Shown here in pieces: positions 55,976-64,000 of a stretch of 64,000 nt of DNA. The stretch's first letter is position 1; every line of letters begins with the position of its first letter. A model generated the notes under the pieces. It was given only the letters and a program-made list of their open reading frames with translations, ran no database searches and was not told the DNA's origin. A program made the position numbers and the translations under genes. Origin of the DNA: Phenylobacterium soli (GTDB lineage: Bacteria > Pseudomonadota > Alphaproteobacteria > Caulobacterales > Caulobacteraceae); contig NZ_QFYQ01000001.1 in NCBI RefSeq assembly GCF_003254475.1, positions 2,666,001-2,730,000 on the forward strand, written 5' to 3'.

Positions 55976-56935
55976 GTGCAGTCAGAGCTTCACGACACGA
56001 AACTTCGCGACAAGGGCGCGGCGGCGATCCGCAGGGTGCACGCCGTGGTCAATCCGAGTTCCGGCGGCGTCGGGCCGGAGGCGGCGGCGGAGCTCGAGGC
56101 CCTGCTCGCCGAACTTGGCCTGGAGCACCGGGTGAGCGAGCTGAACCCCGAGGCCTGCGAACGCATCGCGCGAGGCGCGGTGGACGCCGGACCGGACCTG
56201 GTGGTGGTGCTGGGCGGCGACGGCACGGCGCGGCTGGTGGCTGAGATGTGCGGCGCCGAGGGACCGCTCGTCGCGCCGCTCGCCGGGGGCACCATGAACA
56301 AGCTCGGCCGCGCCCTCTATGGAGCCGCGCCCTGGCCCGAGACCCTGAGGGATCTGCTGGAGGCGGGGCAGCCGCGGTGGGTGCCGGCCGGTGAGATCGA
56401 GGGCGAGGCCAAGGCGGCGGGCGGCTCGCGCGCCTTCTACTGCGGCGCGGTCCTGGGCTCGCCGGCCCTTCTTGCGCAGGCGCGGGAGGCGATCCGGGCG
56501 CGCGCGATCCGCAGGGCCTGGCGGCAGACGGTGATCGCCCAGCGCAGGGCGTTCCGCGCGCGCGTCTCCTACCAGCTGAACGGCGAGATCGGCCGCGGCG
56601 TGGCCGTCAGCCTGATTTGCCCGACCATCGCCCAGGACGAGGCCGCCGAGGCCCTGAAGGCCGCCGTGCTCGACCCGCCCGATCCGGACGCGGGCGCCGC
56701 CGCCGGCCTCCGGCTGGTGGTGAGCAATCTCTCCGGCGACTGGCGACAGGATCCGCACGGCGCCCTTCCATGCCTGACCGGGCGGGCCTGGGCGCGCACC
56801 CCCATCCCGGTCATGCTCGACGGCGAGTTCTTCCGGTTCGGCCGGCGCGTGGAGTTCCGCTTCAGGTCGCAGGGTTTCCGGGCGCTGTCGCGGCCGATGG
56901 AGGCGGCGAGTATGGCCCACGGCCTCTGCGCCTAG
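55976..56935 (+). CDS. Diacylglycerol kinase-like lipid kinase
   Basis: The 319-residue protein has the DAGK catalytic domain: AVVNPSSGGVGPEA at the N-terminus, VVVLGGDGTARLVAEMC with the GGDGT nucleotide loop near residue 80, and PLAGGTMNKLGRALYG, which resembles the family's GTGNDFAR-like loop. The C-terminal half has the lipid-kinase beta sandwich. It would phosphorylate a lipid or related alcohol, but the substrate is unknown. It starts at GTG 55976 and is divergent from the GtrA gene, 71 bases away. Confidence 0.86.
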   Translation: MQSELHDTKLRDKGAAAIRRVHAVVNPSSGGVGPEAAAELEALLAELGLEHRVSELNPEACERIARGAVDAGPDLVVVLGGDGTARLVAEMCGAEGPLVAPLAGGTMNKLGRALYGAAPWPETLRDLLEAGQPRWVPAGEIEGEAKAAGGSRAFYCGAVLGSPALLAQAREAIRARAIRRAWRQTVIAQRRAFRARVSYQLNGEIGRGVAVSLICPTIAQDEAAEALKAAVLDPPDPDAGAAAGLRLVVSNLSGDWRQDPHGALPCLTGRAWARTPIPVMLDGEFFRFGRRVEFRFRSQGFRALSRPMEAASMAHGLCA

Positions 56936-56941
56936 GGTCCG

Positions 56942-57763
56942 CTATTCCTCTCCCGTCCATGGCGCAAAACGCGGCGGGCGGCGCTCGATGAAGGACGTCG
57001 CGCCCTCGGTCGCGTCGGGGTGGGCCAGCGCGACGGCCATCAGGGCTTCGGCGTCACGGGCCGCGTCCTCGAAGCCGGTCTCCAGATGACGATGGACCTC
57101 AGACTTGATGACCGCGAGGGCGCGGGGCGAGGTGTGGGCGGCCAGGTCGGCGGCGTAGGCCTCGACCGTCGCCAGCAGGTCCGCGCCGGGGACCAGCCGG
57201 TCCGCGAAGCCCAGGCGATAGGCCTCCGCGCCGTCGATCCGGCGGGCGCTCCATAACAGGTCGAGGGCCCGCGAGAGGCCGATCATGCGCGGCAGGAGCC
57301 AGCTGGTTCCGTGCTCGGCGATCAGGCCGCGCTTGGTGAAGACCGTGGTCAGAGCGGCCTCTTCGGCCATGAACCGCAGGTCGCACATCATGGCGAGAAC
57401 GAAACCGCCGCCCGCGGCGGGGCCGTTGATGGCGGCGATCACCGGCTTGGAGATGTCGAGCAGGAAGCTGAACAGGGCCGGATTGCGCGGCCGCTCGCCC
57501 AAGGGCCCGCCCTGTTGGGGCCGGCCGCCGCTCGCGTAGTCGGCGAGCACCTCCATGTCGATGCCGGCGCAGAAGCCGCGGCCCGCGCCGGTGATGCAGA
57601 GGGCGATGACCTCGGGGTCGGCCTCGGCCCCGCGGGCCAGCCGCTCGACCTCGGCGATCATGCCCAGCGTCAGGGCGTTGAGCGCGTCGGGGCGCTCCAG
57701 GCGGATGACGCCCAGCGGCCCGCGCCGGCTGTAGCTGACCTGGACGGCGGGCGCGGCGGACAT
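56942..57763 (-). CDS. Enoyl-CoA hydratase/isomerase family protein
   Basis: The 273-residue crotonase-fold protein has GAGRGFCAGIDMEVLADY as the first oxyanion block (about 59-75), AAINGPAAGGGFVLAMMCDLR as the second (about 113-133) and FTKRGLIAEHGTSWLLPRMIG. The sequence resembles the isomerase and enoyl-CoA hydratase group used in aromatic or fatty acid breakdown, but no specific reaction can be fixed. It lies 12 bases after the monooxygenase gene on the same strand, so the two are probably co-transcribed. Confidence 0.88.
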   Translation of the reverse strand: MSAAPAVQVSYSRRGPLGVIRLERPDALNALTLGMIAEVERLARGAEADPEVIALCITGAGRGFCAGIDMEVLADYASGGRPQQGGPLGERPRNPALFSFLLDISKPVIAAINGPAAGGGFVLAMMCDLRFMAEEAALTTVFTKRGLIAEHGTSWLLPRMIGLSRALDLLWSARRIDGAEAYRLGFADRLVPGADLLATVEAYAADLAAHTSPRALAVIKSEVHRHLETGFEDAARDAEALMAVALAHPDATEGATSFIERRPPRFAPWTGEE

Positions 57764-57775
57764 CGCCCGCCCGCC

Positions 57776-59617
57776 TCAGGCGTTCGCCGGCCAGGCGCGG
57801 GTGAGCTCCAGGCCCTTCATCTCGCCCTCGGCGCGCCAGTCCTCCAGCACCTTGACGAAGGCGACCGGGCCGGCGCCGTAGGAGGAGTTGCGGCGGACCA
57901 TGGCCTGCACGTTGCCCTCGTTGTTGTAGTAGCCGGGGGTGCAGTCGGCGAGGAACTGCTCGCGCATCACAGAGAGCTTCTCGATGGTCTCGATCCAGGC
58001 GTCCTCGGCGTCCTTGGAGGCCTCCACCGCGGCGACGCCCTCCGACTGGCAGCGGCCCAGGATGTAGCCCAGGTGCTTGGCCTGCTCGTTGATCATGTGC
58101 GGGAAATTGGCCGAGAAGCCGGACTGGGTGTTGGAGATGATGAAGCAGTTCGGGAAGCCGTGGCTGTGCAGCCCGTGCAGCGTCGCCGCGCCGTCGCGCC
58201 ACTTCTCCGTCAGGGTCAGGCCGCCCTTGCCGTAGACCTCGTAGCCCGAGCGGCGGGTGTAGTCGGTGCCGACCTCGAAGCCGGTGGCGTAGACCAGGCA
58301 GTCCAGCTCGTACTCCTTGCCGCCGACGACCACGCCCTTCTCGGTGATCCGCTCGACGCCCTGGCCTGCGGTGTCCACCAGCCTGACGTTGTCGCGGTTG
58401 AAGGTCGGCAGGTAGTCGTCGTGGAAGCACGGCCGCTTGCAGAACTGGTTGTAGTAGGGCTTCAGCGCCTCGGCGACGGTGGGATCCTGGACGATGGAAT
58501 CCACCCGGGCGCGGACCTGCTCCATCTTCTTGAAGTCGGCGAGCTGCATCAGCGAGGCCGGATCGTCGACCTTCTCGCCGGCCTCGGCCTTCTTGCGGGC
58601 GAGCAGCAGGATGTTGCCGATGATGTCGGTCCAGCCGTCGTTGACTAGGTCCTTGTCGGCGAAGCCGCCGCTGACGAGGATGTTGAAGTTGTCCATCCGC
58701 TCCTGCTGCCAGCCGGGCTCGAGGCTGGCGGCCCAGTTCGGATCGGTCGGCCGGTTGTTCCGAACGTCGATGGACGAGGGCGTCCGCTGGAAGACGAAGA
58801 GCTGCTTGGCCCCTTCGCCCAGGTGCGGAATGCACTGCACGGCGGTCGCGCCGGTGCCGATGATGCCGACGACCTTGTCCTTCAGCTTGGTCAGCCCGCC
58901 GTTCGAGTCGCCGCCGGTGTAGTCATAGTCCCAGCGGCTGGTGTGGAAGGAGTGGCCCTTGTAGCTCTCGATGCCCGGGATGCCGGGAAGCTTCGGGCGA
59001 TGGAGCGGTCCGTTGGCCATGACCACGAACTTGGCGTGCATGCGGTCGCCGCGGTTGGTCTCGATGATCCAGCGGCCGACCGCCTCGTCCCAGCGCAGGG
59101 CCTTCACCTCGGTCTGGAAGCAGGCGTTGCGATAGAGGTCGAACTTCTCGGCGATAGCCCTTGAATGCCGGAGGATTTCCGGCGCGCGGGCGTACTTCTC
59201 GACCGGCATGTAGCCGACCTCTTCGAGCAGCGGCAGGTAGATATAGCTCTCGATGTCGCAGGCCGCGCCGGGGTAGCGGTTCCAATACCAGGTGCCGCCG
59301 AAGTCGCCGCCCTTCTCGATGATCCTAATGTCGGAAATGCCGGCCTCACGCAGGCGGGCGCCGACCAGGAGGCCGCCGAAGCCGCCGCCGATCACCGCCA
59401 CGTCGACCTCGTCGGTGAGCGGCGCGCGGGTGAAGCCCGGCTGGACGTAGGGATCTTCGAGGTAGTGGGCGAACCGGCCGGCGATCTCGACGTACTGGGC
59501 GTTGGCGTCGCCGCGCAGGCGCTTGTCGCGCTCGGCGATGTACTTGGCCTTCAGGGCGTCGGGATCGAACCCGAGATCGTCAGCGCCCCCGGTCGTGATC
59601 GCAGCGTCGTCAGCCAT
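57776..59617 (-). CDS. Flavin-containing monooxygenase, Baeyer-Villiger type
   Basis: The 613-residue protein has the FAD Rossmann motif GGGFGG (77-82), a GGTWYWNRYPGAACDIES stretch and a second NADPH motif GIIGTGATAVQCIP (about 251). The type I BVMO fingerprint is present with one change, Y219-KGHSFHTSRW-D230 (Tyr for the usual Phe). BVMOs insert oxygen next to a ketone carbonyl, giving an ester or lactone. The length is right for the cyclohexanone/phenylacetone group with an N-terminal extension. Paired with the crotonase-type gene, it suggests ketone or steroid/terpenoid breakdown. Confidence 0.9.
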   Translation of the reverse strand: MADDAAITTGGADDLGFDPDALKAKYIAERDKRLRGDANAQYVEIAGRFAHYLEDPYVQPGFTRAPLTDEVDVAVIGGGFGGLLVGARLREAGISDIRIIEKGGDFGGTWYWNRYPGAACDIESYIYLPLLEEVGYMPVEKYARAPEILRHSRAIAEKFDLYRNACFQTEVKALRWDEAVGRWIIETNRGDRMHAKFVVMANGPLHRPKLPGIPGIESYKGHSFHTSRWDYDYTGGDSNGGLTKLKDKVVGIIGTGATAVQCIPHLGEGAKQLFVFQRTPSSIDVRNNRPTDPNWAASLEPGWQQERMDNFNILVSGGFADKDLVNDGWTDIIGNILLLARKKAEAGEKVDDPASLMQLADFKKMEQVRARVDSIVQDPTVAEALKPYYNQFCKRPCFHDDYLPTFNRDNVRLVDTAGQGVERITEKGVVVGGKEYELDCLVYATGFEVGTDYTRRSGYEVYGKGGLTLTEKWRDGAATLHGLHSHGFPNCFIISNTQSGFSANFPHMINEQAKHLGYILGRCQSEGVAAVEASKDAEDAWIETIEKLSVMREQFLADCTPGYYNNEGNVQAMVRRNSSYGAGPVAFVKVLEDWRAEGEMKGLELTRAWPANA

Positions 59618-59698
59618 GGCCGTACCCCTTGTTCCGGGGGGAAGCGTGCCGGTTCAAACAGGCGTTCGCAACCCTGACGTTGGGTGAACGCGCCGGCG

Positions 59699-60727
59699 CT
59701 ACGGCTTTGGCGGATAGCGGTGGCGAGCGCCGTTGGGATCCTCGACCTCCTGGCCATGGACATAGTCGGGCCCGACCGGGACCTTGCCGTGGCCGCCCGG
59801 GATATCGAGGACGTAGGTGGGCTGGCAAAGCCCCGAGACCCGGCCGCGGATGGCCTTCATGAGCGCCTGCCCCTCCCCGATCGAGGTCCGGAAGTGGGAC
59901 GTGCCGGGCGCCAGGTCGGCGTGGTGCAGGTAATAGGGCTTGATGCGGGTCTCCACGAAGGCGCGCATCAGGGCCTCGAGGGTGGCCGGATCGTCGTTGA
60001 CGCCCTTCAGCAGGACGCTCTGGCCGAGCATGGGAATTCCGGCGTCGACGAGCCGGGCGCAGGCGGCGCGGGCGGCGGGGGTCAGTTCGCGCGGATGGTC
60101 GGCGTGGAGGGCGACATAGACGGCCTTGCCGCCGCGCATCAGCGCCTCGACCAGCGCCGGCGTCACGCGACCTGGGTCGACGGCCGGCACGCGGGTGTGG
60201 AAGCGGACGACCTTCACATGGTCGACAGCCGACAGCCGATGCATCAGGTCGGCGATCCGCCGCGGCGAGAGAATGAACGGATCGCCGCCGGTGACGATCA
60301 CCTCCCACACCTCGGGATGGGCGGCGATGTAGGCGAAGGCCGCGTCGAGCTGGCCGGCCGAGAGCGGGCGCTCGCCGTCCGGCCCGACCATCTCGCGCCG
60401 GAAGCAGAAGCGGCAATAGACCGCGCAGGCGTGGTTCGCCTTCAGCAGCACCCGGTCGGCGTAGCGGTGGACGATGCCTTCGACCGGCGAATGGACCCGG
60501 TCGCCCACCGGATCGGCGGATTCCTCGGGGCGGAGGTCGAGCTCGGCCTCGGTCGGCACGAACTGGCGCGCGATCGGATCATCGACCGCCTCGACCAGCT
60601 CGGCCATGGGCGCGGTGATGGCCACGGCGTACTTGTCGGCCACGCGGGCGAGCGCCGGCAGGTCGGCGGCGTCCACGAGGCCGGCTTCAGCCAGGGCCTC
60701 CGGCGTGCGGAGCGTATGGCGGGTCAT
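59699..60727 (-). CDS. epmB: EF-P beta-lysylation radical SAM protein (lysine 2,3-aminomutase family)
   Basis: The 342-residue protein is a radical SAM enzyme of the lysine 2,3-aminomutase fold. The iron-sulfur motif is Cys101, Cys105 and Cys108 in HACAVYCRFCFRR, and the PLP-lysine is likely Lys315 in IPGGHGKVPV. EpmB turns lysine to beta-lysine, which EpmA then attaches to EF-P. EpmA and efp lie 2-3 kb away in this window, which supports EpmB over the clostridial catabolic enzyme. It ends 81 bases from the monooxygenase start. Confidence 0.93.
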   Translation of the reverse strand: MTRHTLRTPEALAEAGLVDAADLPALARVADKYAVAITAPMAELVEAVDDPIARQFVPTEAELDLRPEESADPVGDRVHSPVEGIVHRYADRVLLKANHACAVYCRFCFRREMVGPDGERPLSAGQLDAAFAYIAAHPEVWEVIVTGGDPFILSPRRIADLMHRLSAVDHVKVVRFHTRVPAVDPGRVTPALVEALMRGGKAVYVALHADHPRELTPAARAACARLVDAGIPMLGQSVLLKGVNDDPATLEALMRAFVETRIKPYYLHHADLAPGTSHFRTSIGEGQALMKAIRGRVSGLCQPTYVLDIPGGHGKVPVGPDYVHGQEVEDPNGARHRYPPKP

Positions 60728-60785
60728 GGCGGGCGGATATGGCGCCCGCCCGACCTTAGGGCAATGACCGGCGCTGACGCCGCGG

Positions 60786-61214
60786 TCAGTGACGCAGGCT
60801 GTCGGGCACCTTGCCGCCGTTCTCTGCCAGCTTCTGCATCACCGCATGGTGCAGGGCGATGTTCTCCTCGGCGCTGCCGTCGGCGCCGACATGGACATTG
60901 AGTTCGTCGGCGAGCTCCTTGCGCGCGGAAAGGCTGGAGTCGAGATCGAGCACCTTCAGGAGGTCGACGATGGAGGAACGCCAGTTGCCGCCGCCGCCCT
61001 TCTCCTGAGCCATCTCCGCGAGCACCTTCTCGACGTCGATGTCGGACATGGTCGCTGGGCGCTGCTGCGGAGCGGCCTGGGCGGCGGCGGGCGCCGCCGG
61101 TTGCGGCGCAGCCTGGGGCGCGGCCTGAGGCGCAGGCCGGGGCGCAGCGGGCGCGGGCTTGGCGGCCGCGGGGTGGTGGAAGATCTTGTCCATGATCGAG
61201 CTGAAGATGCCCAT
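60786..61214 (-). CDS. DUF3597 family protein
   Basis: The 142-residue protein matches DUF3597: the N-terminal GIFSSIMDKIFHH segment, a Pro/Ala/Gln-rich linker (about 18-53), and the conserved C-terminal part DVEKVLAEMAQEKGGGGNWR, SSIVDLLKVLDLDSSLSARKEL and NVHVGADGSAEENIALHHAVM. The C-terminal block resembles a small helical ligand fold. Function is unknown. The ATG at 61214 is chosen for the family start. It is followed, 58 bases on, by epmB. Confidence 0.88.
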   Translation of the reverse strand: MGIFSSIMDKIFHHPAAAKPAPAAPRPAPQAAPQAAPQPAAPAAAQAAPQQRPATMSDIDVEKVLAEMAQEKGGGGNWRSSIVDLLKVLDLDSSLSARKELADELNVHVGADGSAEENIALHHAVMQKLAENGGKVPDSLRH

Positions 61215-61371
61215 GGCGCACGCTCCTCGTCGGCAGGTTCGAAGTGGCCGGGCAAACCGGCCTCCCCCGCCTTCGGTTCCATCATTTGAAAACCGATGAG
61301 GGGCGGAACAGGCCTCGATCCGTCGGGGTTCTCGCCGCGGCCGGAAGGCGGCAGACAACGAGGAGAATACC

Positions 61372-61977
61372 ATGGGCTTGCTGGATCAGATGATGGGCGC
61401 CGCCTCGGGCGGGCATCCGGAGCGCAAGCCGGGACTCGGCTCGACGGTCGCGGCGGGGGTTGTCCTCGCCCTGCTCGTGAAGGGTGTGCGCCAGTACCAG
61501 GCTAGCCATGGCGGCGTTCCTGGTAGAGCGCCGACCGAGGGGCGCACCTTCGATCCGGGCGCGCCGGCCGCAGCCGGCCAGGCGGGCGGCGCCGGCGGCG
61601 GCCTGCTCAGCGGCCTCGGCGGGATCCTCGGCGGCGCGGGCGGCGGGCTCGGCGGCATGATCGGCTCTCTCGGCGGCGCCGGCGCCCTGGGCGCCCTCGT
61701 CAGCCGCTTCCAGCAGAAGGGTTACGGCCAGCAGGCCAACTCCTGGGTCGGTTCGGGCCAGAACGCGACCATCGCGCCGCACGAGGTGGAGGACGCCCTG
61801 GGGCCGGAGGCGGTGAACGCCCTGCAGCAGCAGACGGGGCTGGAGAAGCCGCAACTGCTCAGCGAACTGTCGCGCGAGCTGCCTCAGGCGATCCACGAGG
61901 CGACGCCGCAGGGACGCCTGCCGCAGGACGATGACGAGCTGCACGAAGCGGCGCGTCAGCCGGCGGCGAACGGCTGA
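61372..61977 (+). CDS. YidB/DUF937 family protein
   Basis: The 201-residue protein has a Gly-rich middle (GGILGGAGGGLGGMIGSLGG) and the YidB/DUF937 end: FQQKGYGQQANSWVGSGQNATIAPHEVEDALGPEAVNAL, followed by a helical bundle LEKPQLLSELSRELP. A hydrophobic segment, STVAAGVVLALLVKGV, near residue 30 could span or touch the membrane. Function is unknown. GAGGAGAATACC precedes the ATG. It is divergent from the DUF3597 gene. Confidence 0.88.
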   Translation: MGLLDQMMGAASGGHPERKPGLGSTVAAGVVLALLVKGVRQYQASHGGVPGRAPTEGRTFDPGAPAAAGQAGGAGGGLLSGLGGILGGAGGGLGGMIGSLGGAGALGALVSRFQQKGYGQQANSWVGSGQNATIAPHEVEDALGPEAVNALQQQTGLEKPQLLSELSRELPQAIHEATPQGRLPQDDDELHEAARQPAANG

Positions 61978-62072
61978 AAACGAAGCGTCGGCTCACGGAG
62001 TTCTGAAGGCCAAGCTCGGGACCTGAGGCAGGGCTCGCGGGTTTTCCGGCCGAAGACATTCCGGAGTCGGCC

Positions 62073-62498
62073 ATGCGTCACCAGCCCCTCGAGCAGATCC
62101 TCGCCCACGCCACGGTGCTGGAAGCGCCGCGGCGACTGTCGCGCCGTGAGCGCCTGCTGCGCTGGGCCGAGCTGCTCAGGCGGGAGGACTGGAAGCTGCT
62201 GCAGCCGCTGCGGTTCGTGGAGTTCTATGCGCCGAGCGAGCGGGGCCGCCTGCGCGGCGAGCAGACGCCGCTGGCCATCGCCTTCGCCGATCCGGTGCTG
62301 CGCGAGGACGGGCTCAGCGGCGACCGGCTCGGCGACATCGAGGCCTATTTCGGTCTCTCCGACCGCGAGGCGCACTTCCTGCTGTGCGACTGCCATTGGC
62401 ATGGGCAGATGACCGGCCGGGCTGCGGCCAAGCGCGTGCGCGCGGTGGCCAGCACCAATCCGATCAGCCGCCTCTGGTTCGAGCTGCGGGCCGGCTAG
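62073..62498 (+). CDS. Conserved hypothetical protein with CDCHWH cluster
   Basis: The 141-residue protein is soluble and Arg/Leu-rich, with helices around RRLSRRERLLRWAELLRRED. It ends in a LSDREAHFLLCDCHWHGQMTG block, whose closely spaced Cys and His residues could bind a metal, and a Lys/Arg-rich tail. I do not recognise a family. It is 95 bases after the YidB gene on the same strand, and its last four bases overlap the convergent epmA. Confidence 0.7.
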   Translation: MRHQPLEQILAHATVLEAPRRLSRRERLLRWAELLRREDWKLLQPLRFVEFYAPSERGRLRGEQTPLAIAFADPVLREDGLSGDRLGDIEAYFGLSDREAHFLLCDCHWHGQMTGRAAAKRVRAVASTNPISRLWFELRAG

Positions 62499-63526
62499 TC
62501 CGGGACCGGCGCCCAGATCACCTGATCGATGCGCGCGGCGCCGGCGGCCAGCATGACCAGCCGGTCGAAGCCGAGCGCCCCGCCGCTGGCCGGCGGCATG
62601 TGGGCGAGCGCGGCCAGGAAGTCCTCGTCGAGGGGGTAGCGCTCGCCATAGACGCGGGCCTTCTCGTCCATCTCGGCCTGGAAGCGGCGGCGCTGCTCGG
62701 CCGCATCGGTGAGCTCGCCGAAGCAGTTGGCGAGTTCGACGCCGCAGGCATAGAGCTCGAAGCGTTCGGCGACGCGAAGATCGGCGGGCTTGGGGCGGGC
62801 GAGCGCCGCCTCCGAGACCGGGTATTCGCAGAGGATCACCGGCCGCCCGAAGCCGAGGTTCGGCTCGACCTTCTCCACCAAGACCCGGCTGAAGACATCG
62901 GCCCACGTGTCGTCAGAAGCGATGCGGATCCCCTGCCCAGCCGCGTCGCCGGCGAGGTCGGGGCTGAAGAGATCGAGACCGGCGTAGCGGTCGAAGGCGT
63001 CGGCGACGGTCACGCGCTCCGGCTCGGCGAAGGGATCGGCGTCGCGGCCCCGGAAAGTGAGCAGTCTCGCCCCCGTCGCCTCCGCCGCGAGGCGAAGGAG
63101 GCTCGCGCAGTCGGCCATGATCGCTTCGTAGGGGGCCTCGGCGCGATACCATTCGAGCATGGTGAACTCGGGATGGTGCAGCGCCCCGCGCTCGCGGTTG
63201 CGCCACACGCGCGCCAGTTCGAACAGCTTCGTCTCGCCGGCCGCGAGAAGCTTCTTCAGGGCGAATTCCGGCGAGGTGTGCAGATAGAGCGGCCGCCCCG
63301 CGCCGTCCGGGCCGATCGCCTCGGTGCGGAAGGCGTGCAGATGCGCCTCGTTGCCCGGTGAGACAGCGAGCGCGGAGACCGCCGTCTCGATGAACCCCTG
63401 ATCCTCGAACCAGCGGCGGACGGCCCCGGCGATCCGCTGGCGGGCCAGGAGGAACGGCCGACGGTCGGCATGGCGCTCACGGCCCCACCAGGGGGAGCTC
63501 TGCGAAGATGTTTCGAGGTCTTTCAC
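62495..63526 (-). CDS. epmA: EF-P lysine aminoacylase (GenX/EpmA)
   Basis: EpmA is a lysyl-tRNA synthetase-like enzyme that joins (R)-beta-lysine to a lysine of EF-P. The 343-residue protein has only the class II catalytic core, no anticodon domain: YLHTSPEFALKKLLAAG, the ARVWRNRERGALHHPEFTMLEWYRA motif 2 region, and ASGGALGFDRLVMLAAGA motif 3. It starts at GTG 63526. It is divergent from efp, its target, across 124 bases. This gene arrangement strongly supports the role. Confidence 0.94.
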   Translation of the reverse strand: MKDLETSSQSSPWWGRERHADRRPFLLARQRIAGAVRRWFEDQGFIETAVSALAVSPGNEAHLHAFRTEAIGPDGAGRPLYLHTSPEFALKKLLAAGETKLFELARVWRNRERGALHHPEFTMLEWYRAEAPYEAIMADCASLLRLAAEATGARLLTFRGRDADPFAEPERVTVADAFDRYAGLDLFSPDLAGDAAGQGIRIASDDTWADVFSRVLVEKVEPNLGFGRPVILCEYPVSEAALARPKPADLRVAERFELYACGVELANCFGELTDAAEQRRRFQAEMDEKARVYGERYPLDEDFLAALAHMPPASGGALGFDRLVMLAAGAARIDQVIWAPVPD

Positions 63527-63650
63527 GGGGTGCGACAGGCGAAGGGCTGGCGATTTCGGGCAGGATCGCTATAGGGGCGCGACCGACAATTGATGAGCGG
63601 AATCGCGCGGCAAGACACGCACGGTCCGCCGGCGCATCGAGGAAGAAGAC

Positions 63651-64000
63651 GTGAAAGTCATCGCTAGCTCCCTTCGCAAGGGGAACGTGGTCGACCTGGA
63701 AGGCAAGCTCTACGTCGTCCTGCAGGCCCAGAACATCCACCCCGGCAAGGGCACGCCGGTGACCCAGCTCGACATGCGCCGGATCTCCGACGGGGTGAAA
63801 ATCTCCGAGCGCTACCGCACGACCGAGACCGTCGAGCGCGCCGAGGTGGACGACCGCGAGTACACCTTCCTCTACCAGGACGGCGAAGGGTTTCACTTCA
63901 TGAACCCGCAGACCTACGACCAGCTGGTCGCCTCGCCCGACGTAATCGGCGACGCTCACTACTACCTGCAGGACGGCATGGCCGTGCACCTGTCGACCCA
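63651..64000 (+). CDS. efp: Elongation factor P, 3' end missing
   Basis: EF-P relieves ribosomes stalled at polyproline. The visible 116 residues start [19 protein letters not shown] and contain the modification loop NIHPGKGTP, with Lys33 at the position that EpmA lysylates. The next domains begin [22 protein letters not shown] and [18 protein letters not shown]. The start is a GTG at 63651 with GAGGAAGAA before it. The protein runs past the right edge of the window, so the C-terminal domain is not seen. Confidence 0.95.
   Translation, partial: MKVIASSLRKGNVVDLEGKLYVVLQAQNIHPGKGTPVTQLDMRRISDGVKISERYRTTETVERAEVDDREYTFLYQDGEGFHFMNPQTYDQLVASPDVIGDAHYYLQDGMAVHLST

Overview
The window is a contiguous, very GC-rich, densely coded bacterial chromosome segment. 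The gene content points to an alphaproteobacterium of the Caulobacterales, most likely Phenylobacterium or a close relative; this is inferred from protein character and gene order, not from a database search. About 66 protein genes can be supported, two of them cut by the window edges. I see no rRNA, tRNA, CRISPR array, insertion sequence, integrase or phage gene, so this looks like core chromosome.

Layout. 1-5.8 kb: end of a family 8 glycosyltransferase, clpP, a secreted M20 peptidase, a DsbA-like oxidoreductase, a cyanide-insensitive alternative oxidase, small conserved proteins and ndk. 6-12.2 kb: an ABC-F ATPase, a BrkB/YihY membrane protein, small stress or polyhydroxyalkanoate-type proteins, a VanZ-like protein, a BON-domain protein and an LPG-synthase-type flippase homologue. 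12.2-25.2 kb: pepA with an alpha/beta hydrolase that has no canonical start codon just downstream of it, then, divergently, an envelope operon lptF-lptG-lptD-surA-pdxA-ksgA running straight into a coupled DUF969-DUF979-DUF2891 trio. 25.2-29.8 kb: a small protein, the NAD(P)HX repair enzyme, a histidine phosphatase, and the nitrogen pair glnB-glnA ending in a strong hairpin.

29.8-41 kb: an M61 peptidase, parE, a quinohaemoprotein dehydrogenase-like protein with an N-terminal haem c site, an RhlE-type RNA helicase, a diguanylate cyclase and an enoyl-CoA hydratase. 41-48.3 kb: a nine-gene SUF iron-sulfur operon on the minus strand (Rrf2/IscR regulator, NifS-type desulfurase, sufB, an unknown gene, sufC, sufD, sufS, sufT, sufA). 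48.4-59.6 kb: accessory metabolism and regulators (alpha/beta hydrolases, a divergent LysR/zinc alcohol dehydrogenase pair, a cupin, a GlxA-type AraC regulator, PAP2, GtrA, a diacylglycerol-kinase-like protein, and an enoyl-CoA hydratase paired with a Baeyer-Villiger type monooxygenase). 59.7-64 kb: the EF-P modification genes epmB and epmA flanking three small genes, with efp divergent from epmA and running off the window.

Links between genes: LptF/G/D and SurA build the LPS export path and outer membrane; GlnB and GlnA form the nitrogen-sensing and assimilation unit; the SUF genes form one Fe-S assembly machine; EpmA and EpmB would beta-lysylate the EF-P lysine visible at the right edge. 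No dramatic new system is evident. The best leads are the unknown gene inside the SUF operon, the DUF969/DUF979/DUF2891 trio, and the alpha/beta hydrolase that appears to start at CTG.
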